In this document: positions 17,859-26,870 of the stretch, piece by piece
Layout of the letters: every line of letters begins with the position of its first letter
Numbering within the stretch: the first letter of the stretch is position 1
Source of the DNA: Ruegeria intermedia
Lineage (GTDB): Bacteria; Pseudomonadota; Alphaproteobacteria; Rhodobacterales; Rhodobacteraceae
Assembly (NCBI RefSeq): GCF_900129345.1
Contig: NZ_FQVK01000002.1
Location: forward strand, 1-64,000
Direction of reading: 5' to 3'
Length of the DNA stretch: 64,000 nt
The notes under the pieces: model-generated
Told to the model about the DNA's origin: nothing
What the model saw: only the letters and a program-made list of their open reading frames with translations
Database searches by the model: none
Translations under genes and position numbers: made by a program

Positions 17859-19066
17859 CATATCCGTTTGAGGGCCAGCACCGCGTTCAGCCCGCCGAAG
17901 GCAAAGGCGTTGCTCAGAACGACATCGACCTTGGCCTCGCGCGCCTCGTTCGGCACCACGTCCAGGGCGCATTCCGGGTCGGGCTCTTCATAGCCGATCG
18001 TGGGCGCGATGATCCCATCGCGCAGCGCCATGATGCAGGCCAGAAGTTCAACCGCCCCGGTGCCACCGATCAGGTGTCCGTGCATCGATTTGGTCGACGA
18101 GATCATCAACTCGTCGGCATGCGGGCCGAACACATCGGCCACCGCGGCGCATTCGGTCTTGTCATTGGCGGCGGTACCGGTGCCGTGGGCGTTGATGTAA
18201 CCGACATCGCTGGCGTTCAGCCCGGCATCCTTCAAGGCCCCGGCCATGGCGCGCGCGGCGCCCTGCTTGCTGGGCATCACGATGTCCGAGGCATCCGATG
18301 TCATCGCAAAACCCGCGACCTCGCACAGGATTTCGGCGCCACGGGCACGGGCGTGTTCGTATTCCTCGAACACGAAAACGCCTGCCCCTTCGCCCTGCAC
18401 CATGCCGTTGCGGTTGGCGCTGAACGGGCGGCAGGCGTCTTTGGACATCACCCGCAGCCCTTCCCAGGCCTTGACGCCGCCGAAACACAACATGGATTCC
18501 GAGCCGCCGGTAATCATCACCGGCGCCGCCCCGCTGCGCACCATCTGGAAGGCCAGCGCCATCGCGTGGTTCGACGACGCACAGGCGGTGGAAACGGTAA
18601 AGCTGGGGCCCTTCAGGTTGTGTTCCATCGACACATGGCTTGCAGCCGCGTTGTTCATCAGCTTGGGCACCACGAAGGGATGCACCCGGTTCTTCCCGTC
18701 CTCGTAGACCGAGCGATAGTTGTCATCCCAGGTCGAGACGCCGCCCCCGGCCGTTCCCAGAACCACGCCCGACCGCGCCGCCAAGTCGCCATGAAACGCG
18801 AGGCCCGCCTGATCGATCGCCTCCTTCGCGGCGGTCAAGGTGAACTGGGTAAAGCGATCGTACAGCGACATCTGCTGTCGGTTGAAACGGCCCTCGGCCT
18901 CGAACCCGCGCACTTGCCCGCCGATCTTGATGGCCAGCCGTTCGACATCGCGGAATTCAAGCTCGGAAATGCCGCAGCGACCTTCGCGCATGGCCTCGAG
19001 CGTGTCGGGCACCGAATGGCCCAACGCGTTGATCGTGCCCGCGCCGGTGATGACAACCCGTTTCAT
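17858..19066 (-). CDS. Beta-ketoacyl-ACP synthase, FabF/NodE-like
   Basis: A 402-residue condensing enzyme extending acyl chains by two carbons on acyl carrier protein. The catalytic triad is intact: Cys162 in STACASSNHA, His294 in NAHGTGT, and His331 in MHGHLIGG. The C-terminal motif is SNAFAFGGLNAVL. Its neighbours are not the main fab genes but a dedicated acyl carrier protein 9 bases upstream and an LpxD-like acyltransferase, so it probably makes a special acyl chain, comparable to the NodE/NodF or AcpXL systems of rhizobia (inference). It is the last gene of the operon. Confidence 0.9.
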   Translation of the reverse strand: MKRVVITGAGTINALGHSVPDTLEAMREGRCGISELEFRDVERLAIKIGGQVRGFEAEGRFNRQQMSLYDRFTQFTLTAAKEAIDQAGLAFHGDLAARSGVVLGTAGGGVSTWDDNYRSVYEDGKNRVHPFVVPKLMNNAAASHVSMEHNLKGPSFTVSTACASSNHAMALAFQMVRSGAAPVMITGGSESMLCFGGVKAWEGLRVMSKDACRPFSANRNGMVQGEGAGVFVFEEYEHARARGAEILCEVAGFAMTSDASDIVMPSKQGAARAMAGALKDAGLNASDVGYINAHGTGTAANDKTECAAVADVFGPHADELMISSTKSMHGHLIGGTGAVELLACIMALRDGIIAPTIGYEEPDPECALDVVPNEAREAKVDVVLSNAFAFGGLNAVLALKRI

Positions 19067-19075
19067 GGCCCCGTG

Positions 19076-19333
19076 TCAGACCTTTTCCGCCACGAGCTTT
19101 TCGATCCCTGCGATGATCGCCGCCACGTTCGAGATGTCGAAATCGCTGGCCTCGGGTTCGTTGGCGTTGAAGGGGATCGAGATGTCGAACTCTTCCTCGA
19201 TCGCGAAGATGCTTTCAACCAGGCCCAGACTGTCGATCCCCAGATCCTCGAGCGTGCTTTCGGGCGTCACGTCCGACGGCTCCAGCACGGCCTGCTCGGC
19301 AATGATTGCGATGACGCGGTCGCTGATGCTCAT
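19076..19333 (-). CDS. Dedicated acyl carrier protein
   Basis: An 85-residue acyl carrier protein with the phosphopantetheine site Ser35 in LEDLGIDSLGLVESIF. It diverges from the housekeeping AcpP (whose motif is usually DSLDTVELVM) and has a longer loop with PFNANEPEASDFD after helix II, which recalls specialised carriers such as NodF or AcpXL. It lies between the LpxD-like and ketoacyl synthase genes on one strand with gaps of 32 and 9 bases, so the three are almost certainly co-expressed. Confidence 0.88.
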   Translation of the reverse strand: MSISDRVIAIIAEQAVLEPSDVTPESTLEDLGIDSLGLVESIFAIEEEFDISIPFNANEPEASDFDISNVAAIIAGIEKLVAEKV

Positions 19334-19365
19334 GTCATTCCCCTGATTGTCACGTTGGCGTTGAT

Positions 19366-20457
19366 TTAGTCGCTCGGCGGCTGTTTGAAAACCGCCTTTT
19401 TCAACGCCTCGACGTCACGCGCGATGCGCGGCAGGCGGCGCTGCGCCTTGTATATTTCGGTATGAGTGGCCATTTTCACGCCCGGATAGCCCATGATCAC
19501 GCGCCCGGCCGGCACGTTCGACAGGATCTTGGTTCCGCCGGCCGCGATCACCCCATCGCCGATGAAGATATTGTCGACGACGCCCGTCTGGCCGCCCAGT
19601 ACCACGTTGTTGCCGATCTCGACCGAGCCGGACACGCCGGTCTGGCCGCACAGCAGACAGTCGCGCCCGACCCGGGTGTTGTGGCCCACATGCACGAGGT
19701 TGTCGAGCTTCGATCCGCTTCCGATCACGGTGTTGCGGATGGTGCCGTTGTCGACGGTGCAGTTGGCGCCGACCTCGACATCGTCGCCGATCTCGACCGC
19801 GCCCAGCGAATGGATACGCAGCCAACTTTGGGCCTTGGCATCGCCGGCATCGCCCATCGTCTTGCGCACGTTTTCCACGCCCGAGACCTCGGGGGTGACG
19901 AAACTGAACCCATCGCCGCCGATCCGTGCGCCGGGCTGGGCGATGAAACGGTCCCCGATCACTGCGCGCGCGCCGATGCTGACCATTTCGCGCAGCAGGC
20001 AGTTTTCGCCCAGAGCCGCGTCCATACCGATATGGCACTGTGCGCCGATGACCGACCCGGCACCGATCCGCGCTCGGGGACCGATCACGCACAATGGGCC
20101 GATCGAGACACCCTTGCCGATCTCGGCGGTCGGATCCACCACGGCCGAGGGATGCACGCCGGGTTCGACGCCCTGCCCCCGGTCCAGCATCGCGGTGATG
20201 CCCGCCATTGCCATGCGCGGGCGGGTCACGAAAATCGCACCTTCAAGGCCCATGGCCTTCCAGTCGGCGCCTTCCCACAGCACGGCACAACGCGCCGCGC
20301 CCTTTTCCAGAGCCTCGGCATATTTCGGCGCCATCGCCATGGCCAGATCGGTCGGACCGGCGTCGGCCGGTTCGGCCGCCCGCAGGATCGTCAGGCTGGT
20401 GTTTCCTTCGGCCGGCGCGCCCAGGGCGTCGGCAATCTGCTGCAAAGTGAACTGCAT
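19366..20457 (-). CDS. lpxD: LpxD-like UDP-acylglucosamine N-acyltransferase
   Basis: A 363-residue trimeric acyltransferase. It has the N-terminal LpxD uridine-binding domain (FTLQQIADALGAP), then a long left-handed beta-helix of hexapeptide repeats, with the catalytic His in VHVGHNTRVG, and a C-terminal helical tail. LpxD adds a 3-hydroxyacyl chain from ACP to UDP-acylglucosamine in lipid A synthesis. The usual bamA-lpxD-fabZ-lpxA cluster is absent, so this may be a second, specialised copy fed by the adjacent acyl carrier protein. ATG 20457 has GAGGAAG upstream. Confidence 0.87.
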   Translation of the reverse strand: MQFTLQQIADALGAPAEGNTSLTILRAAEPADAGPTDLAMAMAPKYAEALEKGAARCAVLWEGADWKAMGLEGAIFVTRPRMAMAGITAMLDRGQGVEPGVHPSAVVDPTAEIGKGVSIGPLCVIGPRARIGAGSVIGAQCHIGMDAALGENCLLREMVSIGARAVIGDRFIAQPGARIGGDGFSFVTPEVSGVENVRKTMGDAGDAKAQSWLRIHSLGAVEIGDDVEVGANCTVDNGTIRNTVIGSGSKLDNLVHVGHNTRVGRDCLLCGQTGVSGSVEIGNNVVLGGQTGVVDNIFIGDGVIAAGGTKILSNVPAGRVIMGYPGVKMATHTEIYKAQRRLPRIARDVEALKKAVFKQPPSD

Positions 20458-20491
20458 CGCGGGCTTCCTCGTGACAGGATCTGCCCCGTGA

Positions 20492-22102
20492 TTACCCCTG
20501 AACGTCGGGCAGGACCACCCCCGCTTTTTGCAGCGCGTCCCAGATCTTGGCGTCCCGGCCATAGACGTCACGACGATACTGCACATCGCCCTTCGGCCCG
20601 ATATAGGCCGTGCGGTAGATCAGATGCACCGGTACGGGCTGGTCCAGATCCACCTTGGTTTCCTTGCCCGTATTCAGGATCCGGTGAAAGAACGCCTTGG
20701 GGTCTTCTTCCTGCCGGGCCAGCAACGCATAGGCAAACTCGAACGGCTGCGCCAGACGGATGCACCCGTGGGAAAACGCCCGGACCTCGCGCGCGAACAG
20801 GCTTTTTTGCGGCGTGTCATGCAGGTAGATGTTGTATTTGTTCGGGAACATGAACTTGACCAGCCCAAGGGCATTGCTCTGGCCCGGCGGCTGGCGCATG
20901 GCGAACGGAAAACTGTTGGCCGAGAATTGATTGAAATCCACGGCCCCGCGATCCACCCGCCGGCCCCGCCGGTCGGTGATTTCCAGATGGCGCACGGCAT
21001 TTGGGTTGGCGCGCAGTTTCGGCAGATATTCCTTGGTGATGATCGACCGCGGCACGTGCCAGCTGGGGTTGATGACCATGTGTTCCATCTGATCCGAAAA
21101 CTCGGGGCTGCGGCGGTCATGGGTGTTCTTGCCGATGACGGCACGCGTTTGAAAGGTGACGCGGCCGTGGTCAACGATCTTGGCCGAGAAATCCGCCTGG
21201 TTGACCAGGACGTGCCGCTCGCCGCGATCGGCCGGCAGCCAGCGTTCGCGCTCGAGCGCGACGATGACCGATTTCAGCCGGTCGGCCGGCGACCTGTTGA
21301 TTTCGGCCACCGTCCCCTGCCCGGCCACGCCGTCGGGTTCCAGCCCGTGCGCGCGCTGAAAGGCCTGCACCGCCGCAACCATTGCGTCATCGTAGACGGG
21401 GCTGGCCGTCGGCTTCATGAAACCCATCGCCACCAGCCTGTCACGCAGCTTCAAAACCCCGGCGCCGCTTGCGCCGCGTTCGTATTTCCCATCGGGAACG
21501 GTCGGCCCCCAACCTCCATGGCGGATCAGCTCCTGCAGGACCAGCTTCTGCTTCATCAGGGCGCGGTATTGGCTGGATCGCGGGGCAAGCTGCGCGACAT
21601 AGGCCCCGTCATCATCGGCCAGCATGGCCGACAGGTGCTCGGATGCCGGTCGCACGGCCACCGGACGCACCAAGCCGTCATCGATCTCGGACGGATGCAG
21701 AACGCCCGATTGCACGTCGCGCGCGTACCGGACGAATGCGAGGCTGAGCGCCGCTTCAACCGCACCAAGTTCACGCGGAGTCCGCGCATTTTTCATCAGC
21801 GCCAGCAGGCCTTCGACAACGTAGGCCCCGGTCGGCAGGCCGTGCAGATGCGCCGACGACAGGGCATTGATGAGCGCCGCACGCCGCGCAACATGCTCGG
21901 GCGCGTCACCGACCCAGATCGCGGAATACCCGTTCGATCGATAAAACGCGGTGATTTCGTCCTGGTGAAGCGCGCTTTCCGCAACTGCCATCCGAAACGC
22001 GGTTTGCCCTGCGTCCTGGGCCGCGGCCGGGGTGTGCCCGACCGCAAGGACGAGCCCTGCGACCATCAACAACCGACGCGTATTCCCATGGATGAAATTC
22101 AT
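20492..22102 (-). CDS. L,D-transpeptidase, YcbB/LdtD-like
   Basis: A 536-residue periplasmic enzyme that forms 3-3 cross-links in peptidoglycan or attaches proteins to it. After a signal peptide (VAGLVLAVGHTPAAAQ) come a scaffold domain, a peptidoglycan-binding repeat (about residues 235-270, MVAAVQAFQRAHGLEPDGVAG), and a YkuD catalytic domain. The active-site region holds HDTPQKSLF and FSHGCIRLAQP, with Cys as nucleophile, as in the family. ATG 22102 is preferred because TTGAGGT precedes it. It is the first gene of the operon that continues with the LpxD-like, ACP and ketoacyl synthase genes. Confidence 0.9.
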   Translation of the reverse strand: MNFIHGNTRRLLMVAGLVLAVGHTPAAAQDAGQTAFRMAVAESALHQDEITAFYRSNGYSAIWVGDAPEHVARRAALINALSSAHLHGLPTGAYVVEGLLALMKNARTPRELGAVEAALSLAFVRYARDVQSGVLHPSEIDDGLVRPVAVRPASEHLSAMLADDDGAYVAQLAPRSSQYRALMKQKLVLQELIRHGGWGPTVPDGKYERGASGAGVLKLRDRLVAMGFMKPTASPVYDDAMVAAVQAFQRAHGLEPDGVAGQGTVAEINRSPADRLKSVIVALERERWLPADRGERHVLVNQADFSAKIVDHGRVTFQTRAVIGKNTHDRRSPEFSDQMEHMVINPSWHVPRSIITKEYLPKLRANPNAVRHLEITDRRGRRVDRGAVDFNQFSANSFPFAMRQPPGQSNALGLVKFMFPNKYNIYLHDTPQKSLFAREVRAFSHGCIRLAQPFEFAYALLARQEEDPKAFFHRILNTGKETKVDLDQPVPVHLIYRTAYIGPKGDVQYRRDVYGRDAKIWDALQKAGVVLPDVQG

Positions 22103-22446
22103 TCCGTACCTCAATTCAATCAACAACTTGTGCAACCATTTCCCGAGCCGTCCAAGTATGAGTCAGCCGGTGGCGGATTGTCCATTCACAAAGGCAGGAA
22201 CCGGGCGCATCCGCTTCGGCGTGATGCGCGCTTGCATCTTTGGGGCACCGAAACATGCAAGCGGGTGAAATTTGCATCACATGCGCAGAAATTCGCCGAA
22301 AATTCCCCGTGGCGACCCTGCGACCCAAAGACTTCTTGGCCGCCGAATCCCCGTGTGGCATACATTTCGGCATCTGGGATGGAACTAAGTTAAGAAAGCG
22401 CACGTAACATCGTGTGCAGGCAGGAACTGTACGGGACGAACACGAA
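22103..22446. other. Divergent intergenic region with two adjacent inverted repeats
   Basis: The 344 bases between the L,D-transpeptidase and DUF882 genes contain no gene. They hold two neighbouring inverted repeats: GCGCATC/GATGCGC (22205-22211 and 22223-22229) and GCTTGCAT/ATGCAAGC (22230-22237 and 22255-22262). They could be operators for the two divergent cell-wall genes or hairpins in a leader. No T run follows either. Confidence 0.5.
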
Positions 22447-23016
22447 ATGACCGAGAGCAGTGCATCGGGAATCACCCGGCGTGCCCTTCTGGGCGCATTT
22501 GCGGCAACGGCCGTGACCGCAGCACCGACCTATGCAAATGCAGCAGGATTTCTTCGCGGTGGCGGCGACATCCGCCGTATCCGCATGTATTCGGGGCGCA
22601 CCGGTGAACGCATTGACATGATCTATTGGGTCGATGGAAAATACATCAAGGACGCCGTGAAAGAGATCAATCATTTCATGCGCGACTGGCGCACGGATCA
22701 GTCCACCGACATCGACCTGCGCACCATCGACATCATGGCCGCGGCACACAACCTGCTGGATGTCAACGAACCCTATATGCTGCTGTCGGGCTATCGGTCG
22801 CCGCAGACCAACGCGATGCTGCGCCGCCGGTCGCGCGGCGTCGCCAAGAACTCTCTGCACATGAAGGGCCAGGCCGCGGACCTGCGACTGGCGTCGCGTT
22901 CGGTCTCGCAAATGGCCAAGGCGGCCATGTCCTGCCGGGCCGGTGGTGTCGGCCAGTATTACCGTTCGAATTTCGTGCACATGGATTGCGGTGACGTCCG
23001 CACCTGGCGCGGCTGA
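22447..23016 (+). CDS. DUF882 family protein, peptidase M15-like, probable Tat substrate
   Basis: A 189-residue exported protein. The N-terminus ITRRALLGAFAATAVTAAP carries twin arginines before a hydrophobic stretch, which suggests Tat export. The mature domain matches DUF882, a distant relative of zinc D,D-carboxypeptidases (M15): it has YMLLSGYRSPQTN, NSLHMKGQAADLRL and FVHMDCGDVRTW, where the His/Asp residues would form the metal site. It is probably a peptidoglycan hydrolase. An upstream GTG at 22414 is possible, but ATG 22447 places the Tat motif properly. Confidence 0.85.
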   Translation: MTESSASGITRRALLGAFAATAVTAAPTYANAAGFLRGGGDIRRIRMYSGRTGERIDMIYWVDGKYIKDAVKEINHFMRDWRTDQSTDIDLRTIDIMAAAHNLLDVNEPYMLLSGYRSPQTNAMLRRRSRGVAKNSLHMKGQAADLRLASRSVSQMAKAAMSCRAGGVGQYYRSNFVHMDCGDVRTWRG

Positions 23017-23050
23017 AGCCACAGCCCGCTGTTCCACCTGCCCGCCCCGG

Positions 23051-23073
23051 AGCCCCGCGCCCGGGGCTTTTTG
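23051..23073 (+). terminator. Terminator of the DUF882 gene
   Basis: AGCCCCG and CGGGGCT form a seven-base-pair stem with a four-base loop and a TTTTTG tail, 35 bases after the stop. Confidence 0.8.
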
Positions 23074-23154
23074 TTTTGACCCCGGACCAATCGCCGCTCG
23101 GGGCGGCAAGCGCGCCCCAGCCGTCGTCGGATCGACCGTCACAACTTTTGAAAG

Positions 23155-23231
<77 letters not shown>

Positions 23232-23308
23232 GTTGGCCGTTAGCTAACCTTGTTCCGATCCGGGTGCAACCGGATTTTGCACCAGACGAACCGGTTTCCG
23301 GCGCGATT

Positions 23309-24535
23309 TCAGGCAAAGAGATCGTGCGCCAGTTCCAACGCCTCGACCAGCGTGTCGACCTCGTCCTTGGTGTTGTAGAGGCCGAAGCTGGCACGGCAGG
23401 TTGCGGTGACGCCCAGATGATCCATCAGCGGCCCGGCGCAATGGTGGCCGGCGCGGACGGCGACGCCTTTCTTGTCCAGAATCGTCGATACGTCATGCGC
23501 ATGGCCTGCGCCATCCAGCGTAAAGCTGAAGATCGCCGCCTTGTCCGGCACGGTTCCCTGCACCTGCAGCCAGTTGAGCCCGCCCAGCCGCTGCATGGCA
23601 TAATCCCGCAGGCCCGCCTCGTGCGCGGCGATGTTCTCCATGCCCAGATCCATCATGTAGTCCAGCGCGACGCCCAAGCCGATGGTCTGTACGATACCCG
23701 GCGTTCCGGCCTCGAACTTCATCGGCGGATCATTGTAGATCACCGACTCCTTCGAGACCTCTTTGATCATGTCGCCGCCGCCGATGAACGGGCGCATTTC
23801 CGCCATCCGCTCGGACTTGATGAAAATGGCGCCGGATCCCGAAGGCCCATACAGTTTGTGCCCGGTTATGGCGTAGAAATCGCAGCCGATGTCCTGCACG
23901 TTCACCGGCATGTGCACTGCGCCCTGGCTGCCATCGACCAGCACGGGCACGCCCTTGGCATGGGCGCCTTCGGTGATCGCCTTGACGTCGACCACCGTGC
24001 CCAGAACGTTCGAGCAATGCGTAACCGCCACCAGCTTGGTCCTTGGGCCAATTGCGTCGATCACGGCCTGCGGGTCCAGCGCGCCGTTGGAATCCACATC
24101 CACCCATTTCAGAACGACGCCCTGACGTTCGCGCAGGAAATGCCAAGGCACGATGTTGGCGTGATGTTCCATGACGCTCAGAACGATCTCGTCTCCGGCC
24201 TGCATCCGCGGCATGGCCCAGCCATAGGCCACCAGGTTGATCCCTTCCGTGGTGCCCGAGTTCAGCACGATCTCGTTCTCGTCGGCCACCCCGAGAAACC
24301 GCGCGACGGTGCCGCGCACGGCTTCGTATTTCTCGGTGGCCAGGTTCGACAGATAGTGCAGCCCGCGATGCACGTTCGAATATTCCTGCGCATAGGCATT
24401 GGTGACCGCATCGATCACCACCTGGGGTTTCTGCGCCGAGGCGCCGTTGTCGAGATAGGTCAGGGGTTTCCCGTTCACCTGCCGCGAAAGGATCGGAAAA
24501 TCGGCGCGGATTTTCTGGACATCATACATGGACAA
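23309..24535 (-). CDS. sufS: Cysteine desulfurase SufS
   Basis: A PLP enzyme of 408 residues that removes sulfur from cysteine for Fe-S cluster assembly. Class II (SufS/CsdA) features are clear: LDNGASAQKPQ near the start, the PLP Lys in ITGHKLYGPSG, and the active Cys near residue 380 in TATCRASFGLYN. The start is either 24535 or the Met two codons later. It is the last gene of the suf operon, 6 bases behind a YIP1-type gene. No SufE, SufU, SufT or SufA gene follows before tRNA-Arg. Confidence 0.95.
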   Translation of the reverse strand: MSMYDVQKIRADFPILSRQVNGKPLTYLDNGASAQKPQVVIDAVTNAYAQEYSNVHRGLHYLSNLATEKYEAVRGTVARFLGVADENEIVLNSGTTEGINLVAYGWAMPRMQAGDEIVLSVMEHHANIVPWHFLRERQGVVLKWVDVDSNGALDPQAVIDAIGPRTKLVAVTHCSNVLGTVVDVKAITEGAHAKGVPVLVDGSQGAVHMPVNVQDIGCDFYAITGHKLYGPSGSGAIFIKSERMAEMRPFIGGGDMIKEVSKESVIYNDPPMKFEAGTPGIVQTIGLGVALDYMMDLGMENIAAHEAGLRDYAMQRLGGLNWLQVQGTVPDKAAIFSFTLDGAGHAHDVSTILDKKGVAVRAGHHCAGPLMDHLGVTATCRASFGLYNTKDEVDTLVEALELAHDLFA

Positions 24536-24541
24536 GATTCC

Positions 24542-25108
24542 CTAGACCGGCCCGCTGGGGGTCATCATCAGAACGAACGGAATGGCCAGCAGCCCCGAGA
24601 CCAGAATGACCACGAAGGATCTGCCCAGCGAATGAAACTGGTGCGCCTGGTTCACGAAATGCAGGCTGATGTACAGGCTGTACAGGCTCATGGCGAGGAC
24701 CAGCATCAGAAACATCGCGGGCATCACCAGAACCACGACGAAGATGATCAGCTGGCCCAGAATCTGCAGGAACTGCAGCCAGATCATCAATACCATGATC
24801 CCATCCAGGCTGGCGGTGCCGCCCAGCATGCGCCCGACGAACAGAAAGGCGAAAATGCTCAGCGCCAAGGCCCCGGCCGACGTCGCCAGCGACTGCACGA
24901 CCGGTTCGAAGGGCATGTTCAGCGACGGGTCCAACGCCGGAAAAACCAGCGTCGAAGCGGATTGCGCCAGAGCGTTCAGAACCACGACCAGCGCCAGTGC
25001 GATCCACAACACCTCGCGCGGAGGGATCGAGGCCAGCAGCCGCCGCGCGGCCTCGGCCGGATTGGCCAGGGTCAGAATTGCGAGGTTGCCCAGATAGGCG
25101 CTGTTCAT
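24542..25108 (-). CDS. YIP1-family integral membrane protein (second of a pair)
   Basis: A 188-residue protein with about five hydrophobic segments, matching the YIP1 family of membrane proteins. The N-terminal amphipathic part NPAEAARRLLASIPPREVLW is typical of bacterial YIP1 proteins. The start overlaps the stop of the preceding YIP1-like gene by four bases (ATGA), which fixes it at 25108. Function is unknown. The pair is embedded between sufD and sufS. Confidence 0.8.
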   Translation of the reverse strand: MNSAYLGNLAILTLANPAEAARRLLASIPPREVLWIALALVVVLNALAQSASTLVFPALDPSLNMPFEPVVQSLATSAGALALSIFAFLFVGRMLGGTASLDGIMVLMIWLQFLQILGQLIIFVVVLVMPAMFLMLVLAMSLYSLYISLHFVNQAHQFHSLGRSFVVILVSGLLAIPFVLMMTPSGPV

Positions 25109-25590
25109 GTCGCGGTCCTCGATGCCTGTGCCAGACCCGAAAACCAGAACCACGCGAAAACCGCAACCCAAAGCAGGCCGGCCCCCGTCTGCGCCGGGCC
25201 GGGACCGATGAAGCCGCCCACCAGGCCATTCAGCAGAACCAGTGGCGAAGACGCCAGAAGCGCCCAGAACAATGCAATCCGCGCCATGTAGGACGTCACG
25301 GGCGCGCCCAGCAGCCGAGCAATTCCGCCGGACGCCCACGCAAGAACGTAAAACATCAGCGGCAGCATGAATACCGAACCCAGCAAGGCTCCGCCCATCA
25401 GCATGTTCAGGTCCAGCCCCTCAAGATGGGCCCGGCGCGCCAGCCCCGGCAGCTGGGCAACAAAACCGATCACGCAGAACGCCATGACGAAGGCCAGCGC
25501 GCGGTCTTCGCGCTGGCCCATGTCCAGCAGACGGCGCACCACGCGGCCGGGGCCGCGATAGGTGGCGACGATATCGGTGGTCACCGGCAT
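25105..25590 (-). CDS. YIP1-family integral membrane protein (first of a pair)
   Basis: A 161-residue protein with four or five predicted membrane segments and a cytosolic N-terminus TYRGPGRVVRRLLDMGQRED, again of YIP1 type. The N-terminal segment followed by FVMAFCVIGFVAQLPGLARR resembles its neighbour, so the two may have arisen by duplication. Its start overlaps the sufD stop by one base (TGATG). No role in Fe-S assembly is known; position alone suggests co-expression. Confidence 0.8.
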   Translation of the reverse strand: MPVTTDIVATYRGPGRVVRRLLDMGQREDRALAFVMAFCVIGFVAQLPGLARRAHLEGLDLNMLMGGALLGSVFMLPLMFYVLAWASGGIARLLGAPVTSYMARIALFWALLASSPLVLLNGLVGGFIGPGPAQTGAGLLWVAVFAWFWFSGLAQASRTAT

Positions 25591-26870
25591 CAGCTGTGCC
25601 GCGCCAACCAGCCTTCCAGCCGCGAGACGATGTCCTCGGCCAGCGCCTCGTCTTCGATCTCTTCGACGGCTTCGGCCAAAAAGGCCAGCGTCAGCATGTT
25701 GGTCGCTTCCTTGGCCGGAACCCCGCGCGAGCGCAGGTAGAACAGCGCGGTCTCGTCGATCGCGCCCGAGGTCGACCCGTGTGAACAGGCCACGTCATCG
25801 GCATAGATCTCAAGCTCGGGCTTGGCCAGGAACTGGCTGTCGTCATCCAGCAGCAGAGACTGGCTGATCTGGTAACCGTCGGTCTTCTGGGCGCCTTCCT
25901 TGACCAGGATCTTGCCCTGGAACACGCCGGTCGCGCCGTTGCGCAGAACCTTCTTGAACACCTGACGGCTTTCGCAGTTCACCGCGTCATGGGTGATGAA
26001 CACCGTGTCGTCATGGTGGAAATCGCCATCTCCGACACAGGCGCCGGCCACATGCGCCACCGCATCGTCGCCGGTCAGTTCGACCACCTGTTCATTGCGC
26101 GTCAGCACGCCATTCACGGTCAGGGTGAAGGATTTGTAGACGGAGTCCTTGCCCAGCCGGGTGAACATATGCGTCGCGGCACGGCGCTGATGGTCCCTGC
26201 CCTGCGCCCGGACATGATGCAGCGTGCCGCCATCGGCGATGTCGATCTCGATGCATTTGTTGAACCGCGAGGCCGCCGGACCATTCTCGAGAATCGTAAC
26301 CTCGGCCCCGCTTTCCACGCGGATCACGTGGTGCAGGATCGCGTCCGAGCTTTCGGAGTCGTGGCGATAGATCAGGCTGATCGGCTTGGACGGTTTGCCG
26401 GTCACATGGATCGCCACGCCGTCCTGCGCAAAGGCGGTGTTCAGGGCCGCCAACGGGCGCTGAACCGGGGTCTGACCGCGCTCCTCGAGCACGCCATACA
26501 GCTGCTTGGCCCAGTGGATGTCTTTGCAGCAGATATCCTCGAGCCGGTCGATGCTCACGCCTTCCAGTGTCAGGTCATCGCTGTCCTCGGGGCTGAACAC
26601 GCCATCGACGAAGACGATCTTCAGGCGGTCGAACCCGTCAAAGACCATCGGTTCGTCGGTGTGGAACACCTCGGCCTTCGGGGCCTCGGGCGAGATCAGC
26701 GTATCGGGGCGCGTGTATTTCCAATACTCGTCGCGCCGCCCGGGCAGACCCATGGCGCGCAGCCGGGCCAAGGCCGCCTCGCGTGCATCGCGGGTGCAGC
26801 CGGCTTCGGGCATGCGCAGCGTGGCCAGCCGCGCTTCGGTCGCGGATTGTTTCACGTCGGGCAAGGCCAT
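25590..26870 (-). CDS. sufD: Fe-S cluster assembly protein SufD
   Basis: A 426-residue scaffold subunit that forms SufBC2D with SufB and SufC. SufD features include the N-terminal region GLPGRRDEYWKYTRPDTL, the beta-helix core, and the C-terminal VACSHGSTSGAIDETALFYLRSRG with the conserved His. The start at 26870 overlaps the sufC stop by one base (TGATG). Length is normal. It lies in the standard suf order. Confidence 0.95.
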   Translation of the reverse strand: MALPDVKQSATEARLATLRMPEAGCTRDAREAALARLRAMGLPGRRDEYWKYTRPDTLISPEAPKAEVFHTDEPMVFDGFDRLKIVFVDGVFSPEDSDDLTLEGVSIDRLEDICCKDIHWAKQLYGVLEERGQTPVQRPLAALNTAFAQDGVAIHVTGKPSKPISLIYRHDSESSDAILHHVIRVESGAEVTILENGPAASRFNKCIEIDIADGGTLHHVRAQGRDHQRRAATHMFTRLGKDSVYKSFTLTVNGVLTRNEQVVELTGDDAVAHVAGACVGDGDFHHDDTVFITHDAVNCESRQVFKKVLRNGATGVFQGKILVKEGAQKTDGYQISQSLLLDDDSQFLAKPELEIYADDVACSHGSTSGAIDETALFYLRSRGVPAKEATNMLTLAFLAEAVEEIEDEALAEDIVSRLEGWLARHS

